From positions 1-38,112 of the IMG/VR virus record IMGVR_UViG_3300023443_000373: a stretch of 38,112 nucleotides of DNA. One strand, 5' to 3'. Each line of letters begins with the position of its first letter. The stretch's first letter is position 1. This document shows positions 7,283 to 16,461 of this stretch, in pieces. This DNA comes from a virus. Under the pieces are notes generated by a model. It searched no databases and was not told where the DNA came from. It worked only from the letters and a program-made list of their open reading frames with translations. The position numbers and the translations under genes are program-made.

Positions 7283-7609
7283 ATGAAATTTAATCCGTGT
7301 GGTTTTCAAGTATTAATAGAAATGGATATTGTGGAAAAGGAAGTCAAAGAGGGGGCTTTGGCTGGCTTTCAATTGGCGTCAAATAACGAACAACAAAGAG
7401 AGCAAAATGGTCATGATGTTGGAAAAATTGTGGCTTTTGGTCCTTTAGCCTACAAAGGTTTTGATTGTGATACCCCCGAAAAGTGGGGCGTTTCAATTGG
7501 TGATATGGTGGAATTTAGACGGTATGACGGGAAAATACCGCGCAGTGATAAAGATGGCCGATATCGTGTAATTAATGATTCTGACGTTATTTTAGCGATT
7601 GAGGGTTAA
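7283..7609 (+). CDS. Phage GroES-like co-chaperonin
   Basis: The 108-residue protein aligns by eye to GroES along its length: an N-terminal strand (CGFQVLIEMD), a long mobile-loop region with a hydrophobic FQL in place of the GroES IVL triad (about residues 28-32), then VGKIVAFGP, the strand VSIGDMVEFRRYDGK and the terminal strand NDSDVILAIEG. It probably caps host GroEL and helps fold the coat protein, as T4 gp31 does. No GroEL-like gene is present, so host GroEL is the expected partner. It sits between portal and scaffold, directly before the proteins it would assist. Confidence 0.85.
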   Translation: MKFNPCGFQVLIEMDIVEKEVKEGALAGFQLASNNEQQREQNGHDVGKIVAFGPLAYKGFDCDTPEKWGVSIGDMVEFRRYDGKIPRSDKDGRYRVINDSDVILAIEG

Positions 7610-7612
7610 ATC

Positions 7613-8539
7613 ATGAATGATAAATTAGCAAACTGGGCGAAAGATCAAGGCGTCGAATCCGAACAAACGGAAGAAGAAAACGACGCGTCAAAGAACCAGG
7701 ATGAAAATTTAGATAATACTAATCTGCCTGACGCCGCGAACGATGAGAATTTTGATGAAGATGAAACACCAAAACTCTCGGATGCGGAACAACGCGCAAT
7801 GCAAATGGGTTGGCAACCCAAAGATAAATGGGATGGCGATCCTGATGATTGGACAAGCGCCAAACGTTTTATTCAAACGGGCGAAGTCATTCAAGCAAAT
7901 AAAGTATTGCATTCAAAAGTGGATAGAATGCAAAACGAATTTGAAAACAGAATTCAAAATCTTCAAACGCTTCACGAAAACAAAATAAAACTTGAAATGG
8001 AAGCGTTAAAAGCGAAACGCGACCAAGCGGCAAATGATGCGGACATAGACACTTATAACGCCGTTAATAAAGAAATTGACAATATAGAACAAACTGTACA
8101 AAAACCGGAAATCTCAGCGCCACAAAATGCGCAGCCAGATTTAATGCAAAAGATTGTCGAAACACCGGTGGTTCAACAATTTGTCGATGAAAATCCATGG
8201 ATTCGCGAGCAAGGTGCTAAAGGTGTTTTTGGTCAGAAAATATTTACCGATTGGATTCAATCAAATATGAATAATCCAAATGCAGTATTAGAAGATGGAT
8301 TAAAAGCTGTTCAAGAAGCTGTAACAAAAGAATTTCCACAACATAACCCTAATCGAAAAATTAGCCAAAGTATGGGAACTCGAAGTAATGGCCCTAAAAA
8401 ATCCGCACAAAATCATCGTTTAACTATGAAGGATTTATCGCACCAGGAAAAACTTATATGGAATTCAATGGGGGGGGGTTGGAAAGATGAAAAAGACTTT
8501 TTACAAGCCGTCGCGGATGACAGAAAATTAGAGGTGTAA
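7613..8539 (+). CDS. Scaffolding protein
   Basis: The 308-residue protein has the composition of a phage scaffold: a very acidic, disordered N-terminus (1-55), a motif QMGWQPKDKWDGDPDDW (about 64-80) seen in many phage scaffolds, a long charged coiled coil (about 100-170) and a basic C-terminal part (about 250-308) that would contact coat protein. The length matches P22 scaffold (303). It lies before the decoration and coat genes, as expected, and would guide procapsid assembly and leave before packaging. A run of nine G at 8470-8478 encodes Gly-Gly-Gly near the C-terminus and is a possible slippage site. Confidence 0.75.
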   Translation: MNDKLANWAKDQGVESEQTEEENDASKNQDENLDNTNLPDAANDENFDEDETPKLSDAEQRAMQMGWQPKDKWDGDPDDWTSAKRFIQTGEVIQANKVLHSKVDRMQNEFENRIQNLQTLHENKIKLEMEALKAKRDQAANDADIDTYNAVNKEIDNIEQTVQKPEISAPQNAQPDLMQKIVETPVVQQFVDENPWIREQGAKGVFGQKIFTDWIQSNMNNPNAVLEDGLKAVQEAVTKEFPQHNPNRKISQSMGTRSNGPKKSAQNHRLTMKDLSHQEKLIWNSMGGGWKDEKDFLQAVADDRKLEV

Positions 8540-8540
8540 C

Positions 8541-8960
8541 GTGAAAAAATCAAAAAGTGAAACAAGTGAACCAAATCGAGTTGTTAAAGCGCATACACCT
8601 AAAGACCGACCGGAGCGCAGACCTCTATCAAGAACCTTTCGTTTAGACATCCCCGCAGGCATTCGCGAAGAAGGCTATACTTATCGTTATATTTTAAATC
8701 GCGCTGAACGCATCGAAATGTTTGAAGGTGCTTGGTGGGACCAGGTTCGTGATGAAAGAGGCAAGCCAATTAGAAAAGCTTCCGGTATGGGGGAATACTT
8801 GCTACTATATAAAACTACAACAGATTTATTTGAATTAGATCTCATTGAAAATCGGAAAAAACCTATTAGCTTGCTCATAGATAAAGCACAGTTACAAAAG
8901 GACCGAAATTCTAGTGAATATGTCCCAGAAGGGCATGAAGCAGTTTTAAAAATTAATTAA
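8541..8960 (+). CDS. Unknown head-operon protein
   Basis: The 139-residue basic protein starts at GTG 8541, supported by GAGGTG just upstream and the stop of the scaffold gene two bases before. Its N-terminal 35 residues are rich in Lys, Arg, Pro and Ser and look disordered; the rest, with RFKI-like strands (YTYRYILNRAERIEMFEGAWW) and a C-terminal LIDKAQLQKDRN segment, looks folded. I do not recognise a family. Proteins of this size are common between scaffold and coat in related podoviruses, so a head-assembly role is likely but unproven. Confidence 0.75.
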   Translation: MKKSKSETSEPNRVVKAHTPKDRPERRPLSRTFRLDIPAGIREEGYTYRYILNRAERIEMFEGAWWDQVRDERGKPIRKASGMGEYLLLYKTTTDLFELDLIENRKKPISLLIDKAQLQKDRNSSEYVPEGHEAVLKIN

Positions 8961-8972
8961 AATCAATTAGAT

Positions 8973-9057
8973 TGCGCGTCCGCGCATATTCATCGGCCAT
9001 TATCCCAATGGTTTAGACGATGTTTAACAATAGAAATTTTATCGTTAACTGTCTAAA
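8973..9057 (+). other. Intergenic double hairpin before the decoration gene
   Basis: Two inverted repeats lie in this gap. TGCGCG (8973-8978) pairs with CGCGCA (8981-8986). TTTAGAC (9012-9018) pairs with GTCTAAA (9051-9057), and within it GTTTAAC (9022-9028) can pair imperfectly with GTTAAC (9044-9049). Neither is followed by a T-run, so RNA processing, transcript stabilisation or partial attenuation ahead of the highly expressed decoration and coat genes is more likely than strict termination. Confidence 0.4.
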
Positions 9058-9074
9058 TTATTGGAGAAATTCTC

Positions 9075-9656
9075 ATGGCTGGCTTCATAGCTAATAGAAC
9101 CCAAGCGGATGGCGATTATACCGGCAAGCTAGAAACTTACGCTGTTATAACTGCTGTCGATGTCATCGCCCCAGGCGATCCGGTTATCATTCAAGGTACT
9201 GGTGACACTGACGGGCGTTCTTCCGTTGAACGCGCTACCGTTGAAGGAACTAGAATCACCGGTATTGTCGCATCTATCTCACCTCAATTTGTTGGTGAAA
9301 ACTTTTCTGGTACTGGTTTAGCAATTGGTGCTTCCGGTCAAGTTCAAGTTTCAATGTCACCAATGACACTTTACGAAGTACCCATTCTTGATGGTTCTGG
9401 CGCAGCTGGTGTATTGACGACTGCTGCTGTCAATGCCAACGCTGAAATGGATCTCACTAACGACTCTACTAATCCTGATGGACTCACTATTGCTGGTGCT
9501 GCATTAAGCAATACACCGGCTCCTGATACTACGCTAGCGCGACCATTTAGAATCGTCGGTTTAACTGATCCTGATCCAGCAACGCCAACTAACTTCAGAA
9601 AAGCATTGGTTCGCATTAATGCCTCAACAATCGCCCCTGGCGCATTAGGAGTGTAA
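9075..9656 (+). CDS. Capsid decoration or cement-like protein
   Basis: The 193-residue protein is small, beta-rich and low in charge, with Gly, Thr and Ala dominating. The pattern of an early VIAPGDPVIIQG strand pair and a later GASGQVQVSM segment resembles head-decoration (structural cement) proteins of tailed phages. It has a good GGAGAAA ribosome-binding motif and ends two bases before the coat gene, the usual place of decoration genes. It would bind the outside of the expanded capsid. An alternative is a minor structural protein of the neck. Confidence 0.65.
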   Translation: MAGFIANRTQADGDYTGKLETYAVITAVDVIAPGDPVIIQGTGDTDGRSSVERATVEGTRITGIVASISPQFVGENFSGTGLAIGASGQVQVSMSPMTLYEVPILDGSGAAGVLTTAAVNANAEMDLTNDSTNPDGLTIAGAALSNTPAPDTTLARPFRIVGLTDPDPATPTNFRKALVRINASTIAPGALGV

Positions 9657-9658
9657 TC

Positions 9659-10585
9659 ATGGCCGGTACAATCGCACGCGGTAACGCCCCGCGACTCTTA
9701 CAAGAAGGCGTCAAAAAGGTTTTCGGTCAAGCTTATGATGAGCATGCTATCGAATGGAATAAATTTTTCGATGAAGATTCAAGCCGAAAAGCATTTGAAA
9801 TAGATGTAATGTTCGAAGGGTTTGCACTCGCAATCGAGAAATCCGAGGGGAGCGATGTAGCATTCGACACGCAACGTCAAGGTTTCACTCCAACTTATCC
9901 ACACATAACTTATGCGAAAGGCTTCACGGTTACAAAAGAAGCGCTTCAAGATGAACTTTATAATCAGTTCTCTAAACGCGCTCGCGCTCTCGCATTTTCT
10001 ATGACCCAAACCAAAGAAGTTATCGGCGCTAACGTGCTTAATAATGGCTTCAATGGTGCTTTTGTGATGGGTGGTGGTGACGGTGTTTCACTCTTTAACA
10101 CAGCACATATCAACGGCCCTACTGACGGTGGAACATTTAGCAATACGCTGGCGGTTCCAGCTGATTTATCAGAAGCATCCTTAGAAGATTTGTTAATACA
10201 AATCGGTCAAGCGACTGACCCACGCGGTTTATTAATTGCATTACAAGGCACTCGTTTAATCGTTTCGGTACAGGAAATGTTCGAGGCTCAAAGAATCCTT
10301 GGTTCAGTTCTTCAGAACGATACGGCCAACAATGCAACTAACGCTTTGCGTGACATGCGCGCTCTAACTGATGGTTTTGTTGTTAATCATTTTTTGACGG
10401 ATTCAGATGCTTGGTTTATTAAATCCAATTCTCCTGAAGGCTTAAAATATTACACAAGACAAGCGGTTGAGTTTGGAGAAGATATGGCTTTTACCAATTC
10501 TAACACTCGTTTTAAAGCTGATGAACGATATAGTTTTGGTTGGACAGATCCTCGCGGAATGTATGCGTCGCAGGGAGCGGCTTAA
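9659..10585 (+). CDS. Major capsid protein
   Basis: The 308-residue product follows scaffold and decoration genes and precedes the tail genes, the expected coat position. It begins MAGTIARGNAPRLLQEGVKKVFGQAYDE, has a helix-rich middle (KEALQDELYNQFSKRARALAFSM, about 98-120) like the spine helix of HK97-fold coats, then a motif FNTAHINGPTDGG near residue 141, common in Mu gpT-like and related coats. It is shorter than P22 coat (430) and shows no extra insertion domain, so the coat was probably not inherited with the P22-like tail genes. HK97 fold is inferred from pattern and context. Confidence 0.85.
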   Translation: MAGTIARGNAPRLLQEGVKKVFGQAYDEHAIEWNKFFDEDSSRKAFEIDVMFEGFALAIEKSEGSDVAFDTQRQGFTPTYPHITYAKGFTVTKEALQDELYNQFSKRARALAFSMTQTKEVIGANVLNNGFNGAFVMGGGDGVSLFNTAHINGPTDGGTFSNTLAVPADLSEASLEDLLIQIGQATDPRGLLIALQGTRLIVSVQEMFEAQRILGSVLQNDTANNATNALRDMRALTDGFVVNHFLTDSDAWFIKSNSPEGLKYYTRQAVEFGEDMAFTNSNTRFKADERYSFGWTDPRGMYASQGAA

Positions 10586-10595
10586 TAGCAGAATT

Positions 10596-10657
10596 AAGGG
10601 TGGCAGAGTTGATAATCCTCGCCATTAAAAGATTATTTCAACGCCCTTTATTTTTTT
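10596..10657 (+). terminator. Probable attenuator after the coat gene
   Basis: AAGGG (10596-10600) can pair with CCCTT (10644-10648), followed by TATTTTTTT to 10657. Nested inside is a hairpin of TGGC-a-GAG (10601-10608) with CTCGCCA (10618-10624). Long loop and short outer stem make it weak. A partial terminator right after the coat gene would raise coat transcript over downstream genes. Confidence 0.4.
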
Positions 10658-10669
10658 AGAGGATTAAGC

Positions 10670-13600
10670 ATGGCCATTGTTAATGGAACTCCTGGTTTCA
10701 CTCAACTAACAAAACTTAATGTCACTGAAATACTATTAGAAGACGGCAACCCAGTTTCAACAATACCTTCTACCCTTCTTGATGGTGAGATGGTTAAGTT
10801 TGATGCGACTCTGGATATGTGGGCTTTTGCTGGAATTACAGTCGATCCAATTACTGGTGTAGTTACCTTTAATAATTCAATCGTTGTGCCTAGTGGTTCA
10901 GTCACTGTCGGTGAAGTTTTAGAGCTTTCTGAAGGTGTCGCAGATTTAGTCGTTGTTGATTTATTAAAAAATGAAATGGCTTTTTCTGTCAATTCGAGAT
11001 TTGATGACTCAACCGGCGCGGACACACCTAGTTATCTTAATTTCGGCGCAACATTCACTTTAAATCTACAAACTGATGATAGTACAGTCATCACTACTAA
11101 TCCTTTAATTGTTCAACTTACAGGTACAGTAACCGCGCCTGATGTTCGATTAATCGATGAGGTAACCGTTCGCGCAAATGGTGCAATAATTAATTTTAGG
11201 GCGAAGCTTACCGATAATGCAACTGGTCTTGTTGTTCGATATATCCCCAGTAAAGTTGCTTTTGAAGGTGACGAACCAGGGATTAATTTAATTGCTGGTG
11301 ATAACACTTTTTTCCTTGCGAGTAATGCGCTTAGCACCCCTGGAAACTTTCATTTAGGTTTTACTCCATTTTTAATCGAAGACGGCCAAGTTATAGATTT
11401 TGAAATTATTGGTGACACAATTGATTTACTTGGAAATGCTGGGGGATTTCCTTTTATTGTCGCGCAGGCTCATGACGGCCCACCGGTTGATTTGGCTGGT
11501 ATCAGTGGGACGCTTGTTGATGACGCTGTATTGATTGGTTCTGGCGGTAATATCGCTTCAGCTTTAACGCTCACCTATGAAACATCCGGTAATGTCAGGC
11601 AGCTAAATTTTAATCATGATTTTACTAATATAGGACTTGAAGAAATTCTATGGTTTGATGATGCATTTTCATTACACGCTAGGATTAGTCTCAACTATGC
11701 AACAGATGAGTTTGTCATTATAGGCTCTGATGACTTAAGGCTAGAATCCACTGGCGGAAATTTAGAACTCGAAGCATTAACCGGCAGTGTGTCTATCGAT
11801 GCCCCATTTGGCACACAAACTATTACTTTGGATGCTGCGGGGCAGATTAATGTACTACCTGGAACATTTGTAGCTGTAACCACTGTCACTAGCGAAAGCC
11901 AATTAATTTTAAGGATGGATAGAAACGGCGCTCAACCTGGCGATATTGATTTTTACGCGCAAAATAGAAGCCCTTTAACACTACCTGTCACTGCGGAACC
12001 AGGCGCTCTCGATATCGAAAATACGGGAGTGACTTCTAAACTCTGGATTAATAAAGGTGCGAGTGGTTCCACAGACGATTGGTTCCCGTTTGTCACTGGA
12101 CCGGACAATGGAAGTGTTGATAACCGGTTAATGATTTGGGATGGCACAACAGGTTCGCAAGCTCAAGATTCTTCGATAATTACTTATACTACTAGTGGCA
12201 ATAACAGACGACTTGATTTTAATCATGACGTTGCTTTCACTGGCACAGTTTCACAAAGATGGTTTACTAGTGCAGCCGCGCAAGTCGCACAAATTGATTA
12301 CGAATATTTATCCGGTGAATTTACTATTGATGCGGTCGTTGGCGATTTACGTTTAGATGGCGCTAGCGCAGTAGTAATAACCCAAAGCGGCAGTACGACC
12401 GGTTTTGTCAATATCAATAGTGTTGGCGATGAACTTGTCCCCTTAATGACGTGGGATCGCTCAGGCACACGGTCAGGCAATATCCAAGTCAGAATTAGTG
12501 ATAGAACACCAATAGGAAATGCACTCGGTGCGTCCGGTGATGTTTCCATTGAGGATAGCGGCTCGCAATCTGATTGGTGGATGCATCGCGGCGCATCTTC
12601 TAACACTTCAGATTGGTTCCCATTTGTAACCGGTCCAAATGCAGCGATTACGGCTAATACAATTCCTTATTTTCCAACAACGGAGGGCAGCACTTTAGCC
12701 GGTGATTCTATTCTCACTTATACCACTAGCGGCAGTGATAGATTTTTAGATTTTAATCATGATGCTCCAGGTGGAACCGACCATATTAGATGGTTTACAG
12801 ATTCACCTCAATTGGCCGCTCAAATCAATTGGGATTATACGAACGATGAGTTTAACATTCGCGCGGAAGTAGGCGCGTTACAGCTGTTCGGTCAAGGCGG
12901 AATGTTGTTTACTCAAACACAGTCATTTGGAAGTTTTCAATTCGATAGTAGCGGAAGTGAAGCCTCTCATTTGCTTGTTCTTAACAGAACAGGTACACAA
13001 GCCGCAGAATCAAATATTACTGTTAGCGATAGAACGCCGATAGGTAATATATCAGGATTTCCTGGGAGTTATCATTTTCAAGTCAGTGGCACCACTTCCG
13101 ATCTTTATATACACCTTGGATCAAGCCAAAATAATTCAGATTGGGTAGGTATACTTGCGAGTATTGCCGCACAAGATACATTGGCAGAAGTATTATCAAA
13201 TGGTAATACAACCGGTGGAACTGATATCTCGATCACTAGTGGTGATGCGATTACTTCATCTAGTACCACTGAAATCATCGACCTTACTTCTGCGGCCACT
13301 ACAGACAGCGCTATATTTGTTCAGTCTGATAGTTTAACGACTGGTCAGATAGCTAATTTTGCCAGTAACTCAGCCGATGTAAGTTCTAGAAATCTAGTCA
13401 CGATATCTAATCAAAACGTTGCATCAGTTAGTGCTATGTGTCTGTTTATAGACCAAGACGCGGACGCACCGGCTTTGATGATAGAAGCCGAATGCACGAC
13501 TGACCACGCTTTTGAAATTGACGCTGACGCTTTAACCATAGGAACAATAGCGCGCTTTACTAGTGACTCGGCTAATACTGGCACAAGAACGCTCGTTGAA

Positions 13601-15712
13601 ATCGTTAATGATAATGTACTAGCTACGGGCGCAACTTGCTTAACAGTAAGGCAAGACAGTACGGGACTCGCTGGGGACTTTGAAGGCGATGTTCGAATCA
13701 ACGGTAAACTAACGGTAACGGGTGCAATTGATCCGACGCATCTTGTACTAGACGAACAGTCAACAAGTCCTACTTCACCAACTGCGGGGGTTGGCAATCT
13801 TTGGGTGCGTGATGATGTTCCTAATACGCTTATGTATGAGGATGATCAAGGTAACGAACTTGAAGTTGCAGGCATGACTGCAAATCCGACGCATACTTTT
13901 TTTACTATTGATTCGCCAGCGACTACAGAAATTGCGTTGACAGTTATCGCAGACACCTTAACAACAGGAACGGCTGCAAACATTTCGAGTGACAGCGCTG
14001 ATACAAGTACTAGAAATTTAGTTAACATCGTAAATGATAATGTCTTAGCGACTGGGACGACTGTTTTTACTGTTAGAAATGATTCGACAGGTCTCGCGGC
14101 CGATTTCACTGGGAATGTTGATTTTACCGGAAATGTAGATATTGTATCGAGTACAACAGACGGGAATGCTTTACATGTAACCGCTAATTCTCTTTCTCAG
14201 GGTTCGGGGTTGAGAGTAGAATCTAGCAGCAACGACGGTTTTTCTAGAAATATAGTTGAATTCGCACAAACTGCGGCATCATTTAGCGGCGTAGTTTTAG
14301 ATATCAATCAAGGCGGCTCCGATAAAGCTCTTAATATTGTAACTTCGTCAACTGATATTCAGGCAATCGATATTCGCGCCGATAGTTTAACTACTGGCGA
14401 AGTTCTTAACGCTCAAAGTAATTCATCATCTACAGCAACACGTTATTTATTCGTAGCATGGAACTCTAACCCACTAGCTACCGGTGCCCGTTGTCTGCGA
14501 TTGATACAAGACAGTACACACACTGCTTTAGCTATCGAAGCCGATACAGAAGCGCAACCGGTTATCGATATAGATGCTGACAGTTTGACAACCGGAAGTA
14601 TTATTAATGCTGTTTCAAATTCCGCTGATACTAGTACCAGAAATCTAGTCAATATAGTCAATGATAATGTTTTAGCCACGGGTACAACTTGCCTTGATAT
14701 TCAGCAGGACAGTGACGGCCCAGCGTTAAATATTGATACCGCATCAGCAAGTAACGCCGTAAACATTACGATGGATTCCCTTTCTACTTCTGGCGAACCT
14801 GGCGTGTTAATCACTAGCAATAGCGCTAACGATAACATAAGACAACTGGTAGAAATAATTAATGATAACCCTGCTGCAAATTCAACAACATGCGTAACTA
14901 TAAGACAGGATGCGCCTAATACCGCTCTTGATGTGAGAACGCTTGCTTCAGCTCAAGCAACTAGTTTTGATAGTGCTGGTACTAGTAGCGGTTGTTCAAG
15001 GTTTAGGGCCGATTCTTTGACTACTGGTTTTATTGCACAGTTTCAGAGTGGTTCTTCCGATTTTGCACCACGTAGTTTAGTTAATATACTTAACGATGAT
15101 CCTGCGGCCACTGGAGCAGTTCTTTTAACCTTGAATCAAGACAGTACCGGACCATTAATAAGGTTAGATAGGTCAGGTGCGACACCGGAAATTTATGCCG
15201 ATGATGCGACGGCCATAGGCAATATTACGGGTGACCCTGGAGACGTTAACTTTTTAGAAGACGGCGTTGATTCAAATATTCAAGTTCATATCGGTTCAAG
15301 TTCTAATAACACAGATTGGGCGGGTTGTGTTGGCGGACCTTCTGTAATTGGCTTTGGTGCTAATGTTGTAGGAGTTACCACGACCACGCGCTACTTGTTT
15401 CCATGGGTAGAGGATCTTGTTGCTCCAGCTACTGCAACGGGGACACCAATAACTAGAGACGGTTTTTTAAAGAATATGTTTCTACTGCATAACACTGTTG
15501 GTGTCAGTGCCAATCTGATTGTTTATACACTTAGGATTAATAGTGTTGCAACCGCTTTAACTATAAGCGTAGCGGCAACTGCTACTAGCGGCAATGATAC
15601 GACAAACGTTGTGGCTGTATCAGCTGGAGATGTAATTGATATCGAAGTCACGAAGGCTGTAGCCATAACTACATCTCCCGTCGATGTAATTTTAAATGTG
15701 GAACTTGTTTAG
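10670..15712 (+). CDS. Giant repetitive beta-rich virion protein
   Basis: At 1680 residues this is the longest gene here. Residues 1-30 match the N-terminus of the protein at 18976 (NG, TQxTxLNV, LLxxG), probably a shared virion anchor. Residues about 310-835 hold three modules, each opening with TSGxxRxLDFNHD and closing with a GASxxxSDWFPF-type motif. Residues about 870-1500 hold roughly nine degenerate units of about 50-60 residues (SLTTGxxxxxxSxSAxTSTRNLVxIVNDN, LATGTTCLxIxQDS). Residues about 1555-1680 form a C-terminal domain nearly repeated in the next gene. Low charge and high Thr/Ser/Asn content fit a long surface fibre or whisker. Its place between coat and gp4-like genes suggests head or neck attachment. 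No enzyme motif is visible. Confidence 0.7.
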   Translation: MAIVNGTPGFTQLTKLNVTEILLEDGNPVSTIPSTLLDGEMVKFDATLDMWAFAGITVDPITGVVTFNNSIVVPSGSVTVGEVLELSEGVADLVVVDLLKNEMAFSVNSRFDDSTGADTPSYLNFGATFTLNLQTDDSTVITTNPLIVQLTGTVTAPDVRLIDEVTVRANGAIINFRAKLTDNATGLVVRYIPSKVAFEGDEPGINLIAGDNTFFLASNALSTPGNFHLGFTPFLIEDGQVIDFEIIGDTIDLLGNAGGFPFIVAQAHDGPPVDLAGISGTLVDDAVLIGSGGNIASALTLTYETSGNVRQLNFNHDFTNIGLEEILWFDDAFSLHARISLNYATDEFVIIGSDDLRLESTGGNLELEALTGSVSIDAPFGTQTITLDAAGQINVLPGTFVAVTTVTSESQLILRMDRNGAQPGDIDFYAQNRSPLTLPVTAEPGALDIENTGVTSKLWINKGASGSTDDWFPFVTGPDNGSVDNRLMIWDGTTGSQAQDSSIITYTTSGNNRRLDFNHDVAFTGTVSQRWFTSAAAQVAQIDYEYLSGEFTIDAVVGDLRLDGASAVVITQSGSTTGFVNINSVGDELVPLMTWDRSGTRSGNIQVRISDRTPIGNALGASGDVSIEDSGSQSDWWMHRGASSNTSDWFPFVTGPNAAITANTIPYFPTTEGSTLAGDSILTYTTSGSDRFLDFNHDAPGGTDHIRWFTDSPQLAAQINWDYTNDEFNIRAEVGALQLFGQGGMLFTQTQSFGSFQFDSSGSEASHLLVLNRTGTQAAESNITVSDRTPIGNISGFPGSYHFQVSGTTSDLYIHLGSSQNNSDWVGILASIAAQDTLAEVLSNGNTTGGTDISITSGDAITSSSTTEIIDLTSAATTDSAIFVQSDSLTTGQIANFASNSADVSSRNLVTISNQNVASVSAMCLFIDQDADAPALMIEAECTTDHAFEIDADALTIGTIARFTSDSANTGTRTLVEIVNDNVLATGATCLTVRQDSTGLAGDFEGDVRINGKLTVTGAIDPTHLVLDEQSTSPTSPTAGVGNLWVRDDVPNTLMYEDDQGNELEVAGMTANPTHTFFTIDSPATTEIALTVIADTLTTGTAANISSDSADTSTRNLVNIVNDNVLATGTTVFTVRNDSTGLAADFTGNVDFTGNVDIVSSTTDGNALHVTANSLSQGSGLRVESSSNDGFSRNIVEFAQTAASFSGVVLDINQGGSDKALNIVTSSTDIQAIDIRADSLTTGEVLNAQSNSSSTATRYLFVAWNSNPLATGARCLRLIQDSTHTALAIEADTEAQPVIDIDADSLTTGSIINAVSNSADTSTRNLVNIVNDNVLATGTTCLDIQQDSDGPALNIDTASASNAVNITMDSLSTSGEPGVLITSNSANDNIRQLVEIINDNPAANSTTCVTIRQDAPNTALDVRTLASAQATSFDSAGTSSGCSRFRADSLTTGFIAQFQSGSSDFAPRSLVNILNDDPAATGAVLLTLNQDSTGPLIRLDRSGATPEIYADDATAIGNITGDPGDVNFLEDGVDSNIQVHIGSSSNNTDWAGCVGGPSVIGFGANVVGVTTTTRYLFPWVEDLVAPATATGTPITRDGFLKNMFLLHNTVGVSANLIVYTLRINSVATALTISVAATATSGNDTTNVVAVSAGDVIDIEVTKAVAITTSPVDVILNVELV

Positions 15713-15724
15713 AGGATTAAATGA

Positions 15725-16450
15725 ATGCCAATTTATGCATATGAATCAACTGACAATACGCCCCAGGTTATAGCCAGTATTGACAAGCAGCTTCCGGGAA
15801 CTATTACTTCGTATAGTGTCGGTAATCCTCAGACAGTGACGATTGATACCGATGCGTCTAATAAAGATGACTTAGACAATATAATGTCGTTCAGAGGTTT
15901 CTCTGCTTTGGCGTCCGAGGCTTCTGTAGTACTTGCACCCAGACGAGACTGGGGGATATTTACAACCGCGAATGAACCTACCGTAAATCTTTCTGAAGGT
16001 GATACGGGTTTTGATACGACATTAGGCATTTTTGTTTTTTATACGGGCGCTGTTTGGAGGCCCGTAGTTTCTCCCGCTGTAATGAGCTTCGGCGCTAACG
16101 GTATTGCGATTACCACAGTAACACGTTATCTATTTCCATGGTTTTATGATATTGCCGCACAAATTACCACACCAATTGGTATGCGGGTTCCGAGAGATGG
16201 ATTTTTACGAAATATGTACCTTATCCACAATGTCGTCGGTGTTAGTGCCAACCTTATTGTTTATACGCTTAGGATTAACCAAGTTGCTACTGCCTTAACT
16301 ATAAGCGCCGCAGCTACGGCTACCGGTGGGGAAGATACAACGAATGTCGTCGCTGTTTCGGCTGGTGACACAATTGATATCGAAGTCACAAAAGCGCTTG
16401 CTATTACGACTTCACCTATGGATGTAGTGGTAACTTTTGAACTTGTTTAG
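15725..16450 (+). CDS. Virion protein sharing the giant protein's C-terminal domain
   Basis: Residues about 118-241 of this 241-residue protein closely match residues about 1555-1680 of the preceding giant protein (shared GVSANLIVYTLRIN, VATALTIS, DTTNVVAVSAGD, IDIEVTKA). The N-terminal half differs and contains a motif SEGDTGFDTTLGIFVFYTGAVW typical of small tail-associated beta domains. The two genes also share the bases around the stop and the ribosome-binding site that follows. It is likely a second fibre or spike component using the same tip or trimerisation domain. ATG 15725 is the start; the ATG at 15721 leads to a very short frame. Confidence 0.7.
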   Translation: MPIYAYESTDNTPQVIASIDKQLPGTITSYSVGNPQTVTIDTDASNKDDLDNIMSFRGFSALASEASVVLAPRRDWGIFTTANEPTVNLSEGDTGFDTTLGIFVFYTGAVWRPVVSPAVMSFGANGIAITTVTRYLFPWFYDIAAQITTPIGMRVPRDGFLRNMYLIHNVVGVSANLIVYTLRINQVATALTISAAATATGGEDTTNVVAVSAGDTIDIEVTKALAITTSPMDVVVTFELV

Positions 16451-16461
16451 AGGACAGAAAA

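Noticed and set aside
10702-14679. Many minus-strand open frames across the giant fibre gene
   Set aside because: They mirror the Thr/Ser/Ala-rich plus-strand frame, lack ribosome-binding motifs and show no domains.
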